Source: Cercozoa sp. M6MM
Taxonomy: Eukaryota; Endomyxa: Ascetosporea
Reading direction: 5' to 3' (one strand)
NCBI GenBank assembly: GCA_040357565.1
Contig: JBDODJ010000008.1
DNA length: 64,000 bases
A model generated the notes under the pieces. It was given only the letters and a program-made list of their open reading frames with translations. It was not told where the DNA came from and searched no databases. Both the position numbers and the translations under genes were made by a program. Positions 10,064 to 21,600 of the stretch are shown piece after piece. Numbering within the stretch: the first letter of the stretch is position 1; every line of letters starts with the position of its first letter.

Positions 10064-12334
10064 ATGCCTTTCACGCCGCTTACTAGTCTACTTGGAGGGT
10101 GCAGTGTTTTGTTTTCTATTTTGTGTGCGAGCTTGCTTTGGTGCGTTCGTAGTATCGGAATTGGTGCCACAACGTCGGCGCACTTGGCCCTCAATGTACT
10201 GTCTCTGTTTTTATGAGGTCAATGTGCGAATATACCGTATTTGGCAGGGCAGGATCACCGGCATTTCGGGCATTGTCAATGGCTTGCGACGACAATGGTA
10301 GCAAGCCTTGTGGCGGCTTGGTTCAAAGAGTTACCTTGTGTTTTGATTTGTGCAGGCGTCGTATCGTGAATGTTAACGACTTGGAACAACAGCTTGACGT
10401 GGAACAGGTACCAGAATCATGTTTAGTGTCCGAATCGAGTATGTTTGTGTACCCATGTAGCCACTCAAGGAAGGCGAGGAGAAGAAGGAAACTGTGCGCG
10501 AACGCTTCGCGAAAACAGAGTCACCGGATGCCTGGAGGGCTGTACGACTGTTTTTGATTTCTGTCTTTCCATCTTGTGTCTGAATGTATACATGTGTGCA
10601 GGCATTTACCCTGGGTTTGGTGTCCTCGGGTGCCGCACTTGGACTCGCCGATCCTGTGGTAAAGGATATGGGGTTGGGGGCAATTCCTAATGCATGCTGT
10701 AACGTCAAGATGCCTGTGTTGTGCGTGTGTGAACAGATGTTTTTTGGCGGCTTGGCACAACCGGGCTCTGCAGGCGTTCCGTCGCTGCTCTCCATGGGCC
10801 TGGGCGGTACCCCCCTTTCCCTAATCCTGTCCACCTTTTCTTGGATGTGTGTTTTGCCTTGTTAGGTGCGCTGGTGGGCTACGGTACTGCCATGGGCAGG
10901 TAGTTTTGTCTAAACTCTAACACGCTTCTTTTGGCTTACTTTCCTCACAATGTTGGCATGCGCAGTGGCTGCACAAGCGGACATGGTGTCTGTGGTCTGC
11001 CTCGTGTACGTTTATCCATTTTCCTCACCTTGTATCAGTATTCCCTTGGGTGACGCAGCTGTCGATGCGCTCGTTGGCGGCAGTTGGCACCTTTATGACG
11101 ACGGGTGCTCTTACGGCGTCTTCAATGTATCCGTTTTCTCATGCGAATGTCTGTTTTACCCGTTTCGCCCGTTCAGTGCGTCGTCCGAGTCACTGTCGGC
11201 GCTGCTGCGCACAGTGACGCCGTCGATCGATGCGCTCGCTTTTGACGCCTGGGGCGGCGGTCAGGCACTCGCGCTGGTGACCGCCGTTGGTTTGGCTGCC
11301 AAGTGGCAATACGTACTACCTGACTCCTACCTATAGTACCCTCTTCCCTTCCTGGTTTTCATTTAATCGTGATGCAGGCCATGACGCATCCAAACAACAA
11401 GGAGACCTGGAAGAGCACGCTGTCAAGTGCGCTGGTCGGCCTCGGCTTCGGTGGATCGCTCGGCCTGGCAGGCATGACTGACACCGCCAAGGTAGTTGAA
11501 AGTGCCCTCTGCTTCCTGTCCATAAGTACGGTACGTATATGGACAGATCTTGGGTTTCCTATCGCCTTTGACGGATATTTTTGACCCATCGCTCGCCTTT
11601 GTCATGGGTGGCGCCGTTTCTGTGAACTACTTCACGTTCAAGCACTTGATGGCAAACGTACTGCTGCGTTCGTTTGTCCTTTGTTGTCTTCTCCCTACTG
11701 CGCCCTTTCCCTGTAGAAAAAGTTCCCTCTGCTTAAGAACTGCAAGATGGAGCTGCCATCTGCCAAGTGCGTTTGTCTCTGCTGGAAATTGGGAGGCCAA
11801 GTTAGGTATATTTAGGGTGATCACACCGGCGTTGCTGCTGGGCTCGGCCTTGTTCGGCGTCGGCTGGGGCATCTCTGGCGTCTGTCCCGGACCGTGAGTT
11901 TCTGGTGCATGTGCTGGATGGAGTGTGTATCCAAGCGTGTTTATTTATTTTATACTTTGGCCTGCAGGGCAATGGTCGGTATCGGCTCTGGTCTGTTCCC
12001 GTTCTGGTATCTGTGATTTATTTCTTGTTTTGTCTGAGAGTTGCGATATTGACTGATTGGAATCCAGGGTCTACGCGCTTTCGATGCTGTCGGGTCAGTA
12101 CGCCTACGATCGCACTTTGAACACACTCCCGCATGCCGTGCGCACCATCCTCTTCCTCGAGAGCAGTATGTTCTGCTCTTCGTTATTTGCCTGTCGTTTC
12201 GGCTTCATGCTTGCGCGCCTCCATGCGCAGAGGACGACAAGAATGACAAGGCTGAACAGACGGAGGAGAACGATGACAAGAAACAGAAGGATACGGATGC
12301 TACGGCCACTAAAATTACCGTCACGGCGGAGTGA
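10064..12334 (+). CDS. YeeE/YedE-family membrane transporter-like protein
   Basis: About 14 exons join in frame from the ATG at 10064 (MPFTPLTSLLGGCSVLFS) to the TGA at 12332-12334. The protein is a hydrophobic multi-span protein with the two-half layout of YeeE/YedE (DUF395) proteins. The first half has GRITGISGI and SGCTSGHGVCGLPR, the cysteine-containing family signature. LSMRSLAAVGTFMTTGAL follows. The second half has GLGFGGSLGLAGMTD, ILGFLSPLTDIFDPSLAFVM, LFGVGWGISGVCPGP and MVGIGSGLFPFW. Bacterial YeeE imports thiosulfate, and the conserved cysteines lie in the substrate path. A charged cytosolic-type loop (PLKEGEEKKETVRERFAKTE) and a Lys/Asp/Glu-rich tail are eukaryotic-style additions. 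The membrane of residence and the actual substrate are unknown. Confidence 0.85.
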
Positions 12335-12666
12335 CCGATTACCGGCGTACACCATCGGCCCGAAAGTGTTTGCACGCAAACGCAACGACGACCCGGTCTT
12401 TTTTATGATGGTGATCGGGGAACTGAACGCAATTGCGCCGCACGAACCTGACCGTCAGGTACTGACGCAACAGTACCGACGCGACGGATAGCGAGAAAAC
12501 TCCGGGTACCATGAAGCATCGTACACAGTTTTTGCCGCTAAAATTAAGAAATTAGTTATGAAAATCCCTACCGCTATACCGAACAAACGACATTAAGACA
12601 TTGATTTCTCTAATTGGTAGTGTTAAGTGCATAATACACTTCGTGGTACTCGAAAACTCCATACCA
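12335..12666. other. intergenic interval, nothing recognised
   Basis: This 332 bp interval lies after the YedE-like stop. An open frame continues for about 150 nt past the stop but has no family signal and no splice support. The rest is AT-richer DNA that should include the next promoter. Confidence 0.45.
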
Positions 12667-14486
12667 ATGGATAGCGACACCATTCTGCACTATGCAGCGA
12701 CTCCTCGCCCCCGTCGCGCGACCATCTGGCGCCGTAATTCAACGACGAGACGGGACGCGAAGTTCTTCGCTTGAGTTCAAGTCGATTGTATCGCTTTCAG
12801 TCCGCATCGCTTCCAGAATTACTGCTGCAAAGATAAAAGGTAAAAGTACGGTAGGTGGGCAAACTGATCATGAGACACCTGGGGACAAACTTTTGCGAAG
12901 TGTATGCTTGCCCGATGCCTGCCTGCTGGCTCAGTTTTTGTCGAAATCAGTTTTAACATTCCATTTATAGCCCTTTGGTCTAAGCATGTGGAAAGCTGTC
13001 GTGTTTTTGCTTCGGTTTCTGCCGTTTTCAGTTTGGGCCGGTTTGGAGGTAAATTGCCAGAGCTAAGTTTAGTAAATTTACGTCGCATAAACTGGATAAC
13101 TGTATGAACAGAGCCTTTTATTTCTGTTTGCAGGCCCCACTGTCGACGCCTACCAACAAAGGAACTCCGGACCCGCACGCAGCGGCTTTGGAAACACTAA
13201 CTGGAATCATCCAGTACGTTGTGTGTCTACGTGTGTGCGCGCGCGCGCGTGTGTGTGAGTGTGTGTGTTAAAGCTGCTTACAGCACGGTAGAAAACTGGC
13301 GAGGTAGACTGGGGCGTGAAAGAGCACCCTCGAGTCCGAAGACACCCGAATCGTCTTCTGTGCATGTAGGAGTCGGAACTGAGTTAGAATTGACCCCGGC
13401 CGAACATGCCGATCGAGCGACGGGTCCGCCATCCGTAGAGCCACGGAACAAGCAGTTGTGTTGCGATGATACGCTTGTTGTCCCGACTGACATGGTGCCT
13501 GCATTGGCAGGCCCCGAACGGGAACGTTGCATTCCATGCCAAGCAGACTTTGAAGCGCCTCCGATTGCAACGCCGCCGAGCAGTCCAAGGTTTCCTCTTG
13601 CTCCTTCATACGAAATCGAAGAAGAGAGCTCAAAAGAAGACGCGTCGGGAGACTTCACGCTCCTCGACATCCAACCCCCGATTCCAGAGGAAAAGACCGA
13701 GATTATTCACTTGCCCGAGAACACTAAAGTAGTCGAATCGATGCCGACAGCTGAAACCAAAGAGGCGCCGTCAATTCCGCTTTTGGAGCTACCGATCGCT
13801 GCCGCGGAGGCTTCAACTGAAAAAATCGAGCAGCAAAAGCAGAAGCATGAACATGCGTACGAACAGTTCCTTCCTGAACGACTGGGTATTGATACTTTGC
13901 TCTCTGCATCGATATCGATATCGATTGACGGGGTTTAGATGTCCCGAGCGTGGAAGAGCTGTTAGTCACTGCGCGGCAGATGGACACTCTTACTTCAGCG
14001 GGCGTGCGGCAGTTAGGGGTACCCGATGTTCGTCACGTTTTACTGGCGGTAGAGAGCTGGACATGGTCATGCTTGTGCCGGCTGCAGGAAAAACTAAAGC
14101 CGACAGTCGTGAGCCAGCTCTTGGAAGCAACAAAAGCGTCTCTTCGGCTCTTTTATGATGTACAGTACTGTATGGCCAGTATCGGCAGCTGCTTTGTTGT
14201 TACGTTACATGTATCATACTGTCTGACTATTAAATTTAGTTTGTAATTGTGGTATGCCAGGACGTCGCAACAGCTGAACGTGAGTGTTCTTTGTTAGACG
14301 AAGCTGTGTGGTAATATCTGTTGCGATGGAAAGTTATCGCCAACTCTTCGTAAAAGGTGCGCTAGCTAGGCGTACGGATGTTGTGTTTTGGTGCAACAGG
14401 ACGAGCCCGAGAGACCTGCTTTTGCGTGAATTCGGTGCTTACCTGAAAGTCGCCGTGCGCATCAAAGAAATTCGCGCATGGATGAG

Positions 14487-14531
<45 letters not shown>

Positions 14532-14632
14532 NNNNNNNNNNNNNNNNNNNNNNNNNNNNNNNNNNNNNNNNNNNNNNNNNNNNNNNNNNNNNNNNNNNNN
14601 NNNNNNNNNNNNNNNNNNNNNNNNNNNNNNNA

Positions 14633-14697
<65 letters not shown>

Positions 14698-15189
14698 CTT
14701 GATCCGTGTTATTCTTGTTTCGTTCTCGTGTAGTCATTACCTGTCTCGTGTTGACGAAAAGAGATTCACACCGGAAAAGAAAAACAAGTCGCTCACAAAA
14801 TCCCTTGATAATCTCAACAGTATCCGAAAGCTGTATGAAAGCGAGAAGCAAATAGTAAAAGGCGCCGTGTTGACTGATGTCACCTTTCCCCTGCCTGCAA
14901 GCGTGAAGTGGTATCGTGCAGTCAACAAATGTCCACACTCAGATACGCTCTGTTCACGCACAGGAAACATACTGGGCTGGAACGACTGGCTTCTAAACTG
15001 CAGGGAGACTCCGCCGCGATTTTTCAAGTCTGGTCGGCCATGCGGTCGCTGCCATCTGAAAAAACTCAAACACTTTTCGAGCCGGAGTGGAAGGCGGCCA
15101 ATGAATCTTCTTCACATCGACGCCGTGGTCGTGTCGTGACTCAATCCACACCGCGGCGAGGAAGCCAGCCTGCACGGTGGCGCTATTAA
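12667..15189 (+). CDS. unidentified protein with acidic middle and helical C-terminus
   Basis: An in-frame exon series supports a gene. One exon begins APLSTPTNKGTPDPHAAALE. Next comes a 630-nt exon encoding a proline- and glutamate-rich, probably disordered region (DFEAPPIATPPSSPRFPLAP; ESSKEDASGDFTLLDIQPP). A helical exon follows (VEELLVTARQMDTLTSAGV; VVSQLLEATKASLRLFYD), then LLLREFGAYLKVAVRIKEIR. After a gap comes SLDNLNSIRKLYESEKQIV, and the gene ends in a basic tail at 15189. The helical part faintly resembles PLU-1-like helical repeats of KDM5 proteins, but this is too weak to assign. The start at 12667 (MDSDTILHYAATPRPRRA) is tentative. The gap at 14532-14631 lies in an intron. Confidence 0.5.
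14491..14694. repeat. (CA)n tract with a 100-N gap
   Basis: (CA)n flanks Ns at 14532-14631 on both sides in the same orientation. The exon ending IRAWMR stops at a GTACAC donor just before it, so the tract is intronic. Confidence 0.95.
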
Positions 15190-15542
15190 AAGCCAGCCTC
15201 TAAGGACACTCAAGGGTACTAAATATACGCACAAAGGAGGAATAAATAGACAGAGCAGAATACAAGAGAAAGGGGAGGGGAGGGAAGGTTACCGATAGAT
15301 GAGAACACTCAGGTTTTTTAGTTTTTCGGTCTCGCTGGTTTAAGTTGACCCAAATCGGAGATGGGATCGCACTAAATGCTTATGTGACTTAGAGCTCGGC
15401 AAAAATAGTACCTTACGTCACAGTACCCACTAGGTACCGTACGCACACGCGACGCACCGCACCTGACCGTACGATACGATACGCGCGGTTTCAGTTTAAT
15501 GAGCAGAAAATCGATAGGATTACCGACAGTCACAGTCAGGAC
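15190..15542. other. convergent intergenic interval
   Basis: These 353 bp lie between two convergent stop codons. A TACCGTAC octamer occurs at 15435-15442 within an ACGC/ACGAT-rich stretch. No exon or palindrome was found. Confidence 0.5.
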
Positions 15543-16515
15543 TCAAAAGAACCACCACAAGAGCAGGACGACGAGCAAAAGTACAATCATGCCCACGCAC
15601 ATCAGTAAGTGATCGCTATGCTGCCGCGACTCGATAAGTCGCACAAGATCTTGCGACACACCTGTGTTCCCATAGGTGCATGGTGGTTGACATCTTGAGT
15701 GAGTGCGTTTCTCACGTACCGAGAGTGCGCGCGACGTTGGCAATTTTCTGTTGCGCCGACAGCAGCGTTCTTCTCTAGAGAGACACAGTAAACGGCACGC
15801 GGGAAGGGAAGGTTACAAAAGAGTCACACACCTGTTCTCGCAAGCGGTTCAGAGCAGCCCTGCCGACATCGAGAGCACTGCGCGCCGCATCAGCGCCGTA
15901 TTGCAGGTGCGTACTCTCCTTGCCTGTGTGGTACAAGTGATAATTCAAAGCAAAGCGCAACGAAAGTACAGGAAATGAGGGAACACACCCAAAAGAGCGA
16001 GATTCTCAGTATTTCTTGACGTGTCTCTCCCGGCAAAAAGTTCTTCCCGCACCTCCTGTGCCTGTCGCAGATCGCTCGCCTTGTCCAGGAGTGGGCTCGA
16101 CTGTTGCCGCAGCTGCTCCACATCCTCGCGCAAAGAATGCACACGCGACCTGTACAGTAGCCGCTTCGACGCAGGCACCGACAGCAGCATGGTGTCCAGC
16201 GCGTTCAGCTCCTGGGTCACCTGCATCAGCCGGTTACGCACTTGCAGTTCGGCGTCGTGCAGCGCACCATCTACTTGGGTGTACCCCTAACAAGTGCACA
16301 TACTATCGTTTTACCAGAGGCAAGCATGACAGACAGAGAGACTACCCCGTGTTGCGATGAAAAAAACGCTCTTTCCAAGGTATCGACCTATTTAATCAGT
16401 TGTTGTGATCACAGCAGCAACGTCGGAATAGCACGAAAGTGCTGGTTACTTCTGCACGGAGTTGCTCGCACAACGCGAACGCAATCGGCAGACGACTGCG
16501 CACCTCATCGGCCAT
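15543..16515 (-). CDS. Membrin/Bos1-type Qb-SNARE (GOSR2 family)
   Basis: Six exons join in frame: 16450-16515 (MADEVRSRLPIAFALCEQL), 16346-16387 (VDTLERAFFSSQHG), one from 16286, one ending near 15840, and two more to the TGA at 15543-15545. The N-terminal half is helical (VTQELNALDTMLLSVPA; LREDVEQLRQQSSPLLD). The SNARE half contains DAARSALDVGRAALNRLREQ and then RTLLSAQQKIANVARTLGVS. It runs into SQDLVRLIESRQHSDHLLM and a C-terminal anchor of about 18 hydrophobic residues ending WWFF. The IANVARTLG...VRLIE stretch is the membrin/GOSR2/Bos1 hallmark. The family acts as a Qb-SNARE in ER-Golgi and intra-Golgi fusion. The gene diverges from the COQ11-like gene across 255 bp. Confidence 0.85.
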
Positions 16516-16770
16516 TCTCAAACTACATGGTGAAAAAAATGCAAATCATTGGCGCATAATGCTGTTAACGAACAGCCGAACTCATCAAATCACCTCTTGG
16601 TACTCCAAATTTCACACTGCACACATTTGTGCGCTCCACTGTACTTTGCAGTACTGTACCTCTTTTCGTAAAAAGGAAATGAAGCAGCAAAATAAGGTGG
16701 TTAAGTCTGCGTCGATTTGGCGAAAAACGCAGCTATCCTTGAGTTTAGAGACTTTTCTCTTGACCACAGG
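16516..16770. promoter_or_regulatory. divergent intergenic region with TACTGTAC motif
   Basis: This 255 bp interval separates divergent starts. TACTGTAC occurs at 16652-16659, next to a GTACTTTGCAGTAC inverted repeat, about 110 bp upstream of the plus-strand start. Confidence 0.35.
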
Positions 16771-18068
16771 ATGGCCCGTGTTGTCACAGTGCTTGGAGGC
16801 ACCGGTTTTGTAGGGTAAAAAACGATTTGCAAAACTAGTCTGCTGTTTTGTCTCAAAAAATCAAAAAATCAAAACCTGCGTGGGTAAAATGTCCTGTATC
16901 GATAGTCAACGCGTCTGCCAGGCAGCGCTGCGCAAAGGCTGTCAAGTCGTCTCGGTGTCGCGTTCCGGCAGTCCGCACGTATACCCGCTGAGCCTCTAAT
17001 GCCTTTATCTAGCCGTACTGTAACCTCCCCAAGGCACTTCTATGAACAACAGGCAAGTGAAATCGAAGACTGGATGGACAATGTTAACTGGGAAAAAGGC
17101 GACCTCTTTGCCGATCCGGAACAGTGGTGCTATATCGTGTATGAATGGTTCAAAAGTCTTCAGCTTTGCAGTTGTGCCATTGTTCGCAGGCGTCATCTGC
17201 TTGAAGGCTCACATAGCGTGATCTCCTGTGTCGGTGACTTGGGTCTCGGCGAGATGACAGGTCGAATTTGCGGCGTCACGGCTCGTACTCTATTTACCTC
17301 TAATTTTGGCATACCTTCGTTCTTAAGTTACACTGCATCCTCTCATATCCCCTCAATTTAATTATCCTTCTCCCAGGCTGTGTTCCAGTGGCACGCGAAT
17401 TGGGCGTGCCGTTCTTTGGTTTTGTGTCAGCGGCCGACCAAGGTTGGGTTGCCGGGTGGCTCATGCGCGAATATTACCGCGGAAAGCGAGAGGTCGAGGC
17501 CGCACTGCGCGAAAACTATCCGGAGGTGACGTTTCTTTAGTTCCACTCCTTTGCGGCTCAACCGTTGACCTGTCTGTTTAATTTGCCTCCTCAGAACCAG
17601 CACGTGATCGTTAAACCAGGCTTCATCTATGGAGTTCGCGACACTGGCAGCAAAAAAGTACTGTCCACTCCCTGATGAGCTCGAAGCTCGATCTTCACAC
17701 TTTACCCTTTCTTTACCTGGTTGTATAGGTCGATCTAGGCAGGCTCGGTCGTCCCATGTCTAATGCTATCTCCAAACTACCTAATGGTATATATAAGGAT
17801 GTATGTGCGAGAGGGTACCGGATAAGTACGAGAGCTAAAATGAGTATTCGTAGCCTTGCAGCACCTGCCGATGCTGACGCGGCCTCTCCATGTGGATACG
17901 GTCGCCGCAGCCCTGACTGCACATTTGGTTTTTACCAGCGATACTCCATTCCTAGGATCCTCACTGATCTGCCCCTTTACTGTATGTTCTCAGGACGAGG
18001 AAGAAACTCGCCGTTGCACGGGCACTTTAGAGGTGCCGGACCTCCAGCTTTTCGCTACACCTCAGTGA
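16771..18068 (+). CDS. NAD(P)-binding short-chain-type protein, COQ11/NDUFA9-like
   Basis: The ATG at 16771 gives MARVVTVLGGTGFVG, a GxxGxxG Rossmann nucleotide-binding loop at the extreme N-terminus. Further exons encode ALRKGCQVVSVSRSGSP, WMDNVNWEKGDLFADPEQW and LLEGSHSVISCVGDLG. Then come ELGVPFFGFVSAAD, REYYRGKREVEAAL, HVIVKPGFIYGVRD, LGRLGRPMSNAISKLP and PLHVDTVAAALTAHL, ending at the TGA at 18066-18068. The order (GGTGFVG, ISCVG, VSA, YYRGKREVE, ILxPGFIYG, VxVxxVAxA) is that of atypical extended SDRs such as NDUFA9 and yeast Coq11 (YLR290C), mitochondrial proteins linked to complex I or ubiquinone synthesis. One exon around 17240-17370 is unresolved. COQ11-like is preferred on length and the N-terminal loop. 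Confidence 0.75.
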
Positions 18069-18645
18069 ATGATGGAACCGACAAATTTGCGTGCGCGGTA
18101 GTCTGCTATGGAGACGGAACTGAGGGCAAAGCGAATCCTCGAAAAACCGTCGCGGGTATACGTGTACACGACGTCTGCCGTGCGCTGGTCTAGCAAATAT
18201 TTACAAATTGTTTGTAACCGACCATGCTCGCATAGTTAGTTTAGTCCACTATGAAACCAACGATGTAGTTCCCTGTACCACTGCGCTGCCGACTGAACTA
18301 GCTAACCCCTGAGTTTACGGTAACTGAATAATAATATCGAATAGCGAATTGCTGACGTTTGCGCTCGCAGCGTTAACCTCTCGCACAAGATGATCCCCGA
18401 CGAGGCCAACTCATTAATAAAGCGTCAAATAGCAAGCTTGAGACAGGACTCAGACAGACCTACAGACGAGACCGGAAGCGGATAGAGAATATTTTTCGTA
18501 GTAATAGATAAATGAGTTAGCCTTGGAGTAGGTTGACCCGATTCTGAGCGGGCGGTGGAACTACCGTACGCTAACGTAAATCAGCAGCTACCGTACAGTC
18601 GGCACAGCCCCCGCCTGGCCAGCCGCGACTCGACTTAAATCCAGA
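18069..18645. other. convergent intergenic interval
   Basis: These 577 bp hold the 3' ends of two convergent genes, the palindromic element above, and two TACCGTAC octamers (18562-18569 and 18589-18596). No exon is supported. Confidence 0.55.
18401..18530. repeat. imperfect palindromic element
   Basis: The left arm at 18401-18420 (CGAGGCCAACTCATTAATAA) and the right arm near 18505-18530 (reading AATGAGTTAGCCTT) are imperfect inverted repeats about 85 bp apart, in the convergent interval between the COQ11-like gene and TSR1. The arm core GCCAACTCRTTAAT also occurs in the element at 28287-28446. Confidence 0.6.
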
Positions 18646-21600
18646 TTAGAAGTCCTGCTCCTCGTCTTCAAGCATGCGCTGGCGGAGTGCTTGTTCCCTG
18701 TGGAAGCGGGCGCTTATATAGAACTCACAGCGAAAGGGACGAGTCAGGCGAAATGTACCTCTCGTGACGCTCGTTGGCATCCTCAATAAACTGACGCTCC
18801 TTTGCCGCAACCTAAAGAGCTCCCCATGTAAAAAGCGAGGAACGTTATTCGGAGAAGCATAACAACGGTACCTTGGCGTCACAGTCCCATTGCAGGAAGT
18901 GCTCATGGAAGCGCGGGAACTGTCGCTTGTACAGCGACATGCAGACCGTATCGACCTGCTTAACCGGCTTATTGAAGGAGCACTTCATGTAGCTACACGC
19001 GCAAACCGAAGATCAGGAGGCTAAAACTACTAAAAGGAAGTAAAGTACCCGTGTGTGTTGGCAGTGTCATCGATGCGACCACGGAGACCGTACTTGGTCC
19101 ACAACTCCACCGGACGAAACCTGTTTCACGCAGAGCGGCCAGTACTCAGAGAAACAGGAACTCACAGGTAACACACCAGCGAACGTCACGTGGCGTGAAG
19201 AACATGTATCGCACAACGCAGCGGTGCTTGTACACACGGCACGGATGACCTACGAAAACAAAACCAATTTTGTCGCGTCGGTATCTTTAACTATGCTTGG
19301 TTACCAGTCAGAACGACGCGCTTGATGTTGAGTCGATCGGCGTCCGTGCCGAGGAAGTTGCCCGTGGCCACGAGGACCGGGTTGCGTTGCATCGCCGGAG
19401 TCGACGGCGGCAGCATCTGAAGCACCGGCAGAGGCGCCTTGTTCTGCGGCCCGGGGGGGGGGGGGGTCATCGGTGAACATGCGCGCGGGTTGGAGCTAAA
19501 TCAACTAACCTCGGCGTTGTACGCAATACGCGCATACATGCTGGCCACACTGGGATGGTTCGAGTGCTGCGCGCACATGAAGTTCCAAATGGAGCAAAGC
19601 TCGAAGCAGTCACAAGTACCGGCAGGAATTTCATGGTCTTGTGCTTGTCGACACCGGGCACGTTGTCCGAGTACACAGGACACGAGTAATACCGCCGAAA
19701 ACCAACCTGCCAGAGCATCGGGTCGCCGTGTCGCACCGGCTCCTGCAGGACAAACATATGCATACGGTACCATGGGCACACACGGTACAAGCCAACATAC
19801 CGCGTGCTCGTTCGTACGCCGCACGAGTGCATGCACGATAGAGACTTTGTGCTCGTGTGCCCAGCATCCGGACAGCACCCAAGGCCATTCCGGTCGACCC
19901 GCCACGTCGTTGCCTGCAGATGGGAGGGTACGGAAGAACGAAACGAGGGATCGCAACCCCTCTTACCAAGCTCAGCAGGAACGTTCTTCAGCACGAGACG
20001 CGCCAGACACTGCACCGGCACACCTGAGACAAAAAGAAATAAAAAAAAAACAGGTAAAGGGTATCAAGGACAAAGAAAGTAAGACCGGTCATGCGGCCCT
20101 CGTCAAGCACGGCGCGCTGCTGCTGCGCCCAGTCGTCCATCTGGAAGATGCGCGAGTACTCGAGCGGCAGCCACTCGTGCTTGTCCCACGGCGTGTGCTG
20201 CAGGCGGTGGGAGTATAAATAGGGAGCGAGCAGAGAAGGGCAGGACAGGGTACGCGGAAGCTCTTGAGACCGCGGTACTTGGCGAAACGAGCACGTGCAC
20301 CACCCGGGTAGTCAGGCGGGTAGTCCACTTCGTCCGGGAACTCTACAACACCGAAAGGAGTAAGGAGGGGGCGAGGGAGGAAAGAAAGGAGTCGTACCCT
20401 TCTCGTTGTCAGCCATCTCACGTCTACGCTCAACTTCGGCCACTACGTGCCCACCCAGTGAGAGAATTTAAGCGGGTGAAGGGAACAAGGGGTTATTAAT
20501 AATACCAAAGTCTCTCTTTTCGTCGTCGTTGTCGCCATCGTCGGCCATTCCACCTGGTGACAGGTGCCCCTGCGCATCGGCTTGCTGCAGCTGCTGGTGT
20601 CGTTGTTGCAGAAACTCGGCGTCGGCCGCCATCTCCTGCTCCGTCATCTGAAACAGCGAGCCACAAATAATTAAATACCCAACCTGTGTCACTCAAAATA
20701 CCGGCTTCAAGTTCAACATCTTCTCAAACTCGTCGTCGTCCGGCTAAACAACTCGATGTTCAACAAAAAGCCCGCAACATCAGGAGCAGAATGAAAGTGT
20801 ACCACTTCCTCGTCAGGCACCCAACCGAGTTCCTACATTCATCAAACAAGTTGACACAAGCAGGCACGCCTATTTTCTGAAGGCACCTGTTCCCAAGCCT
20901 TCATGTGATCGGCAACGCCCGACGCAGCCTTGCGTCTCTCTACGGACAAAAAAGAACTAAAACCAAAATGGATCTCGCGAGTCTTTGACTCTACACCGCC
21001 ACCGAAACGTGCACACGGAGAGGAACACTGCCTCGCTCGTAACACCACGATGCGCGCACAACACATTTGGAATCACAAAAACAAACAAAAGTTCACCAGG
21101 TCATGGGTCATTTAAAAGACACAAACACAATCGATCTGATACGAGCGTAAAGGGACATAAAGCGATCAAAACATGGAATCAAAGTAATAAGACAATCCCA
21201 GCTTTCTCTCAGCAGCGCAAAAAACCAAAACAAAACAAAAATAAAATAAAATAAAATAATAAAAAAAAAAAACAAGCAAATGTTTTAGGTTTGCCCACCT
21301 TCCTCGTACATGGCAATCTCCTCCTCCGTAATGATCGACTGCTCGCGCGCCATCGGATCGATCTACGCAGCACAGACACAAACGATCATTTTTGGGTAGA
21401 TTTTTGGACTCACTCACCTCGAGCATTTGTGCCAGGTCCTCCTGCTGCTCGGTCGGTGTAATGGTTTGCACATCCTCCTTGATCTACAAACACACGCGAC
21501 GCTGACACTTCCCACCAAAGCACCGGTTTCCAAAGCACTGTGGAAAACCTACGTCATCCTTCTTCTTGCCGCGAAGCTGTCGCAGAAGTTGAACCTGCGC

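Noticed and set aside
13219-13300. Start codon in the GTGTGTGCGCGCG stretch as a gene start.
   Set aside because: It lies in an intron; the exon ending LETLTGII joins in phase to the exon starting HTVENWRG across it.
19467-20021. Longer overlapping open frames within TSR1.
   Set aside because: They cross TSR1 exon-intron boundaries and lack any family signal; the TSR1 exons explain the region.
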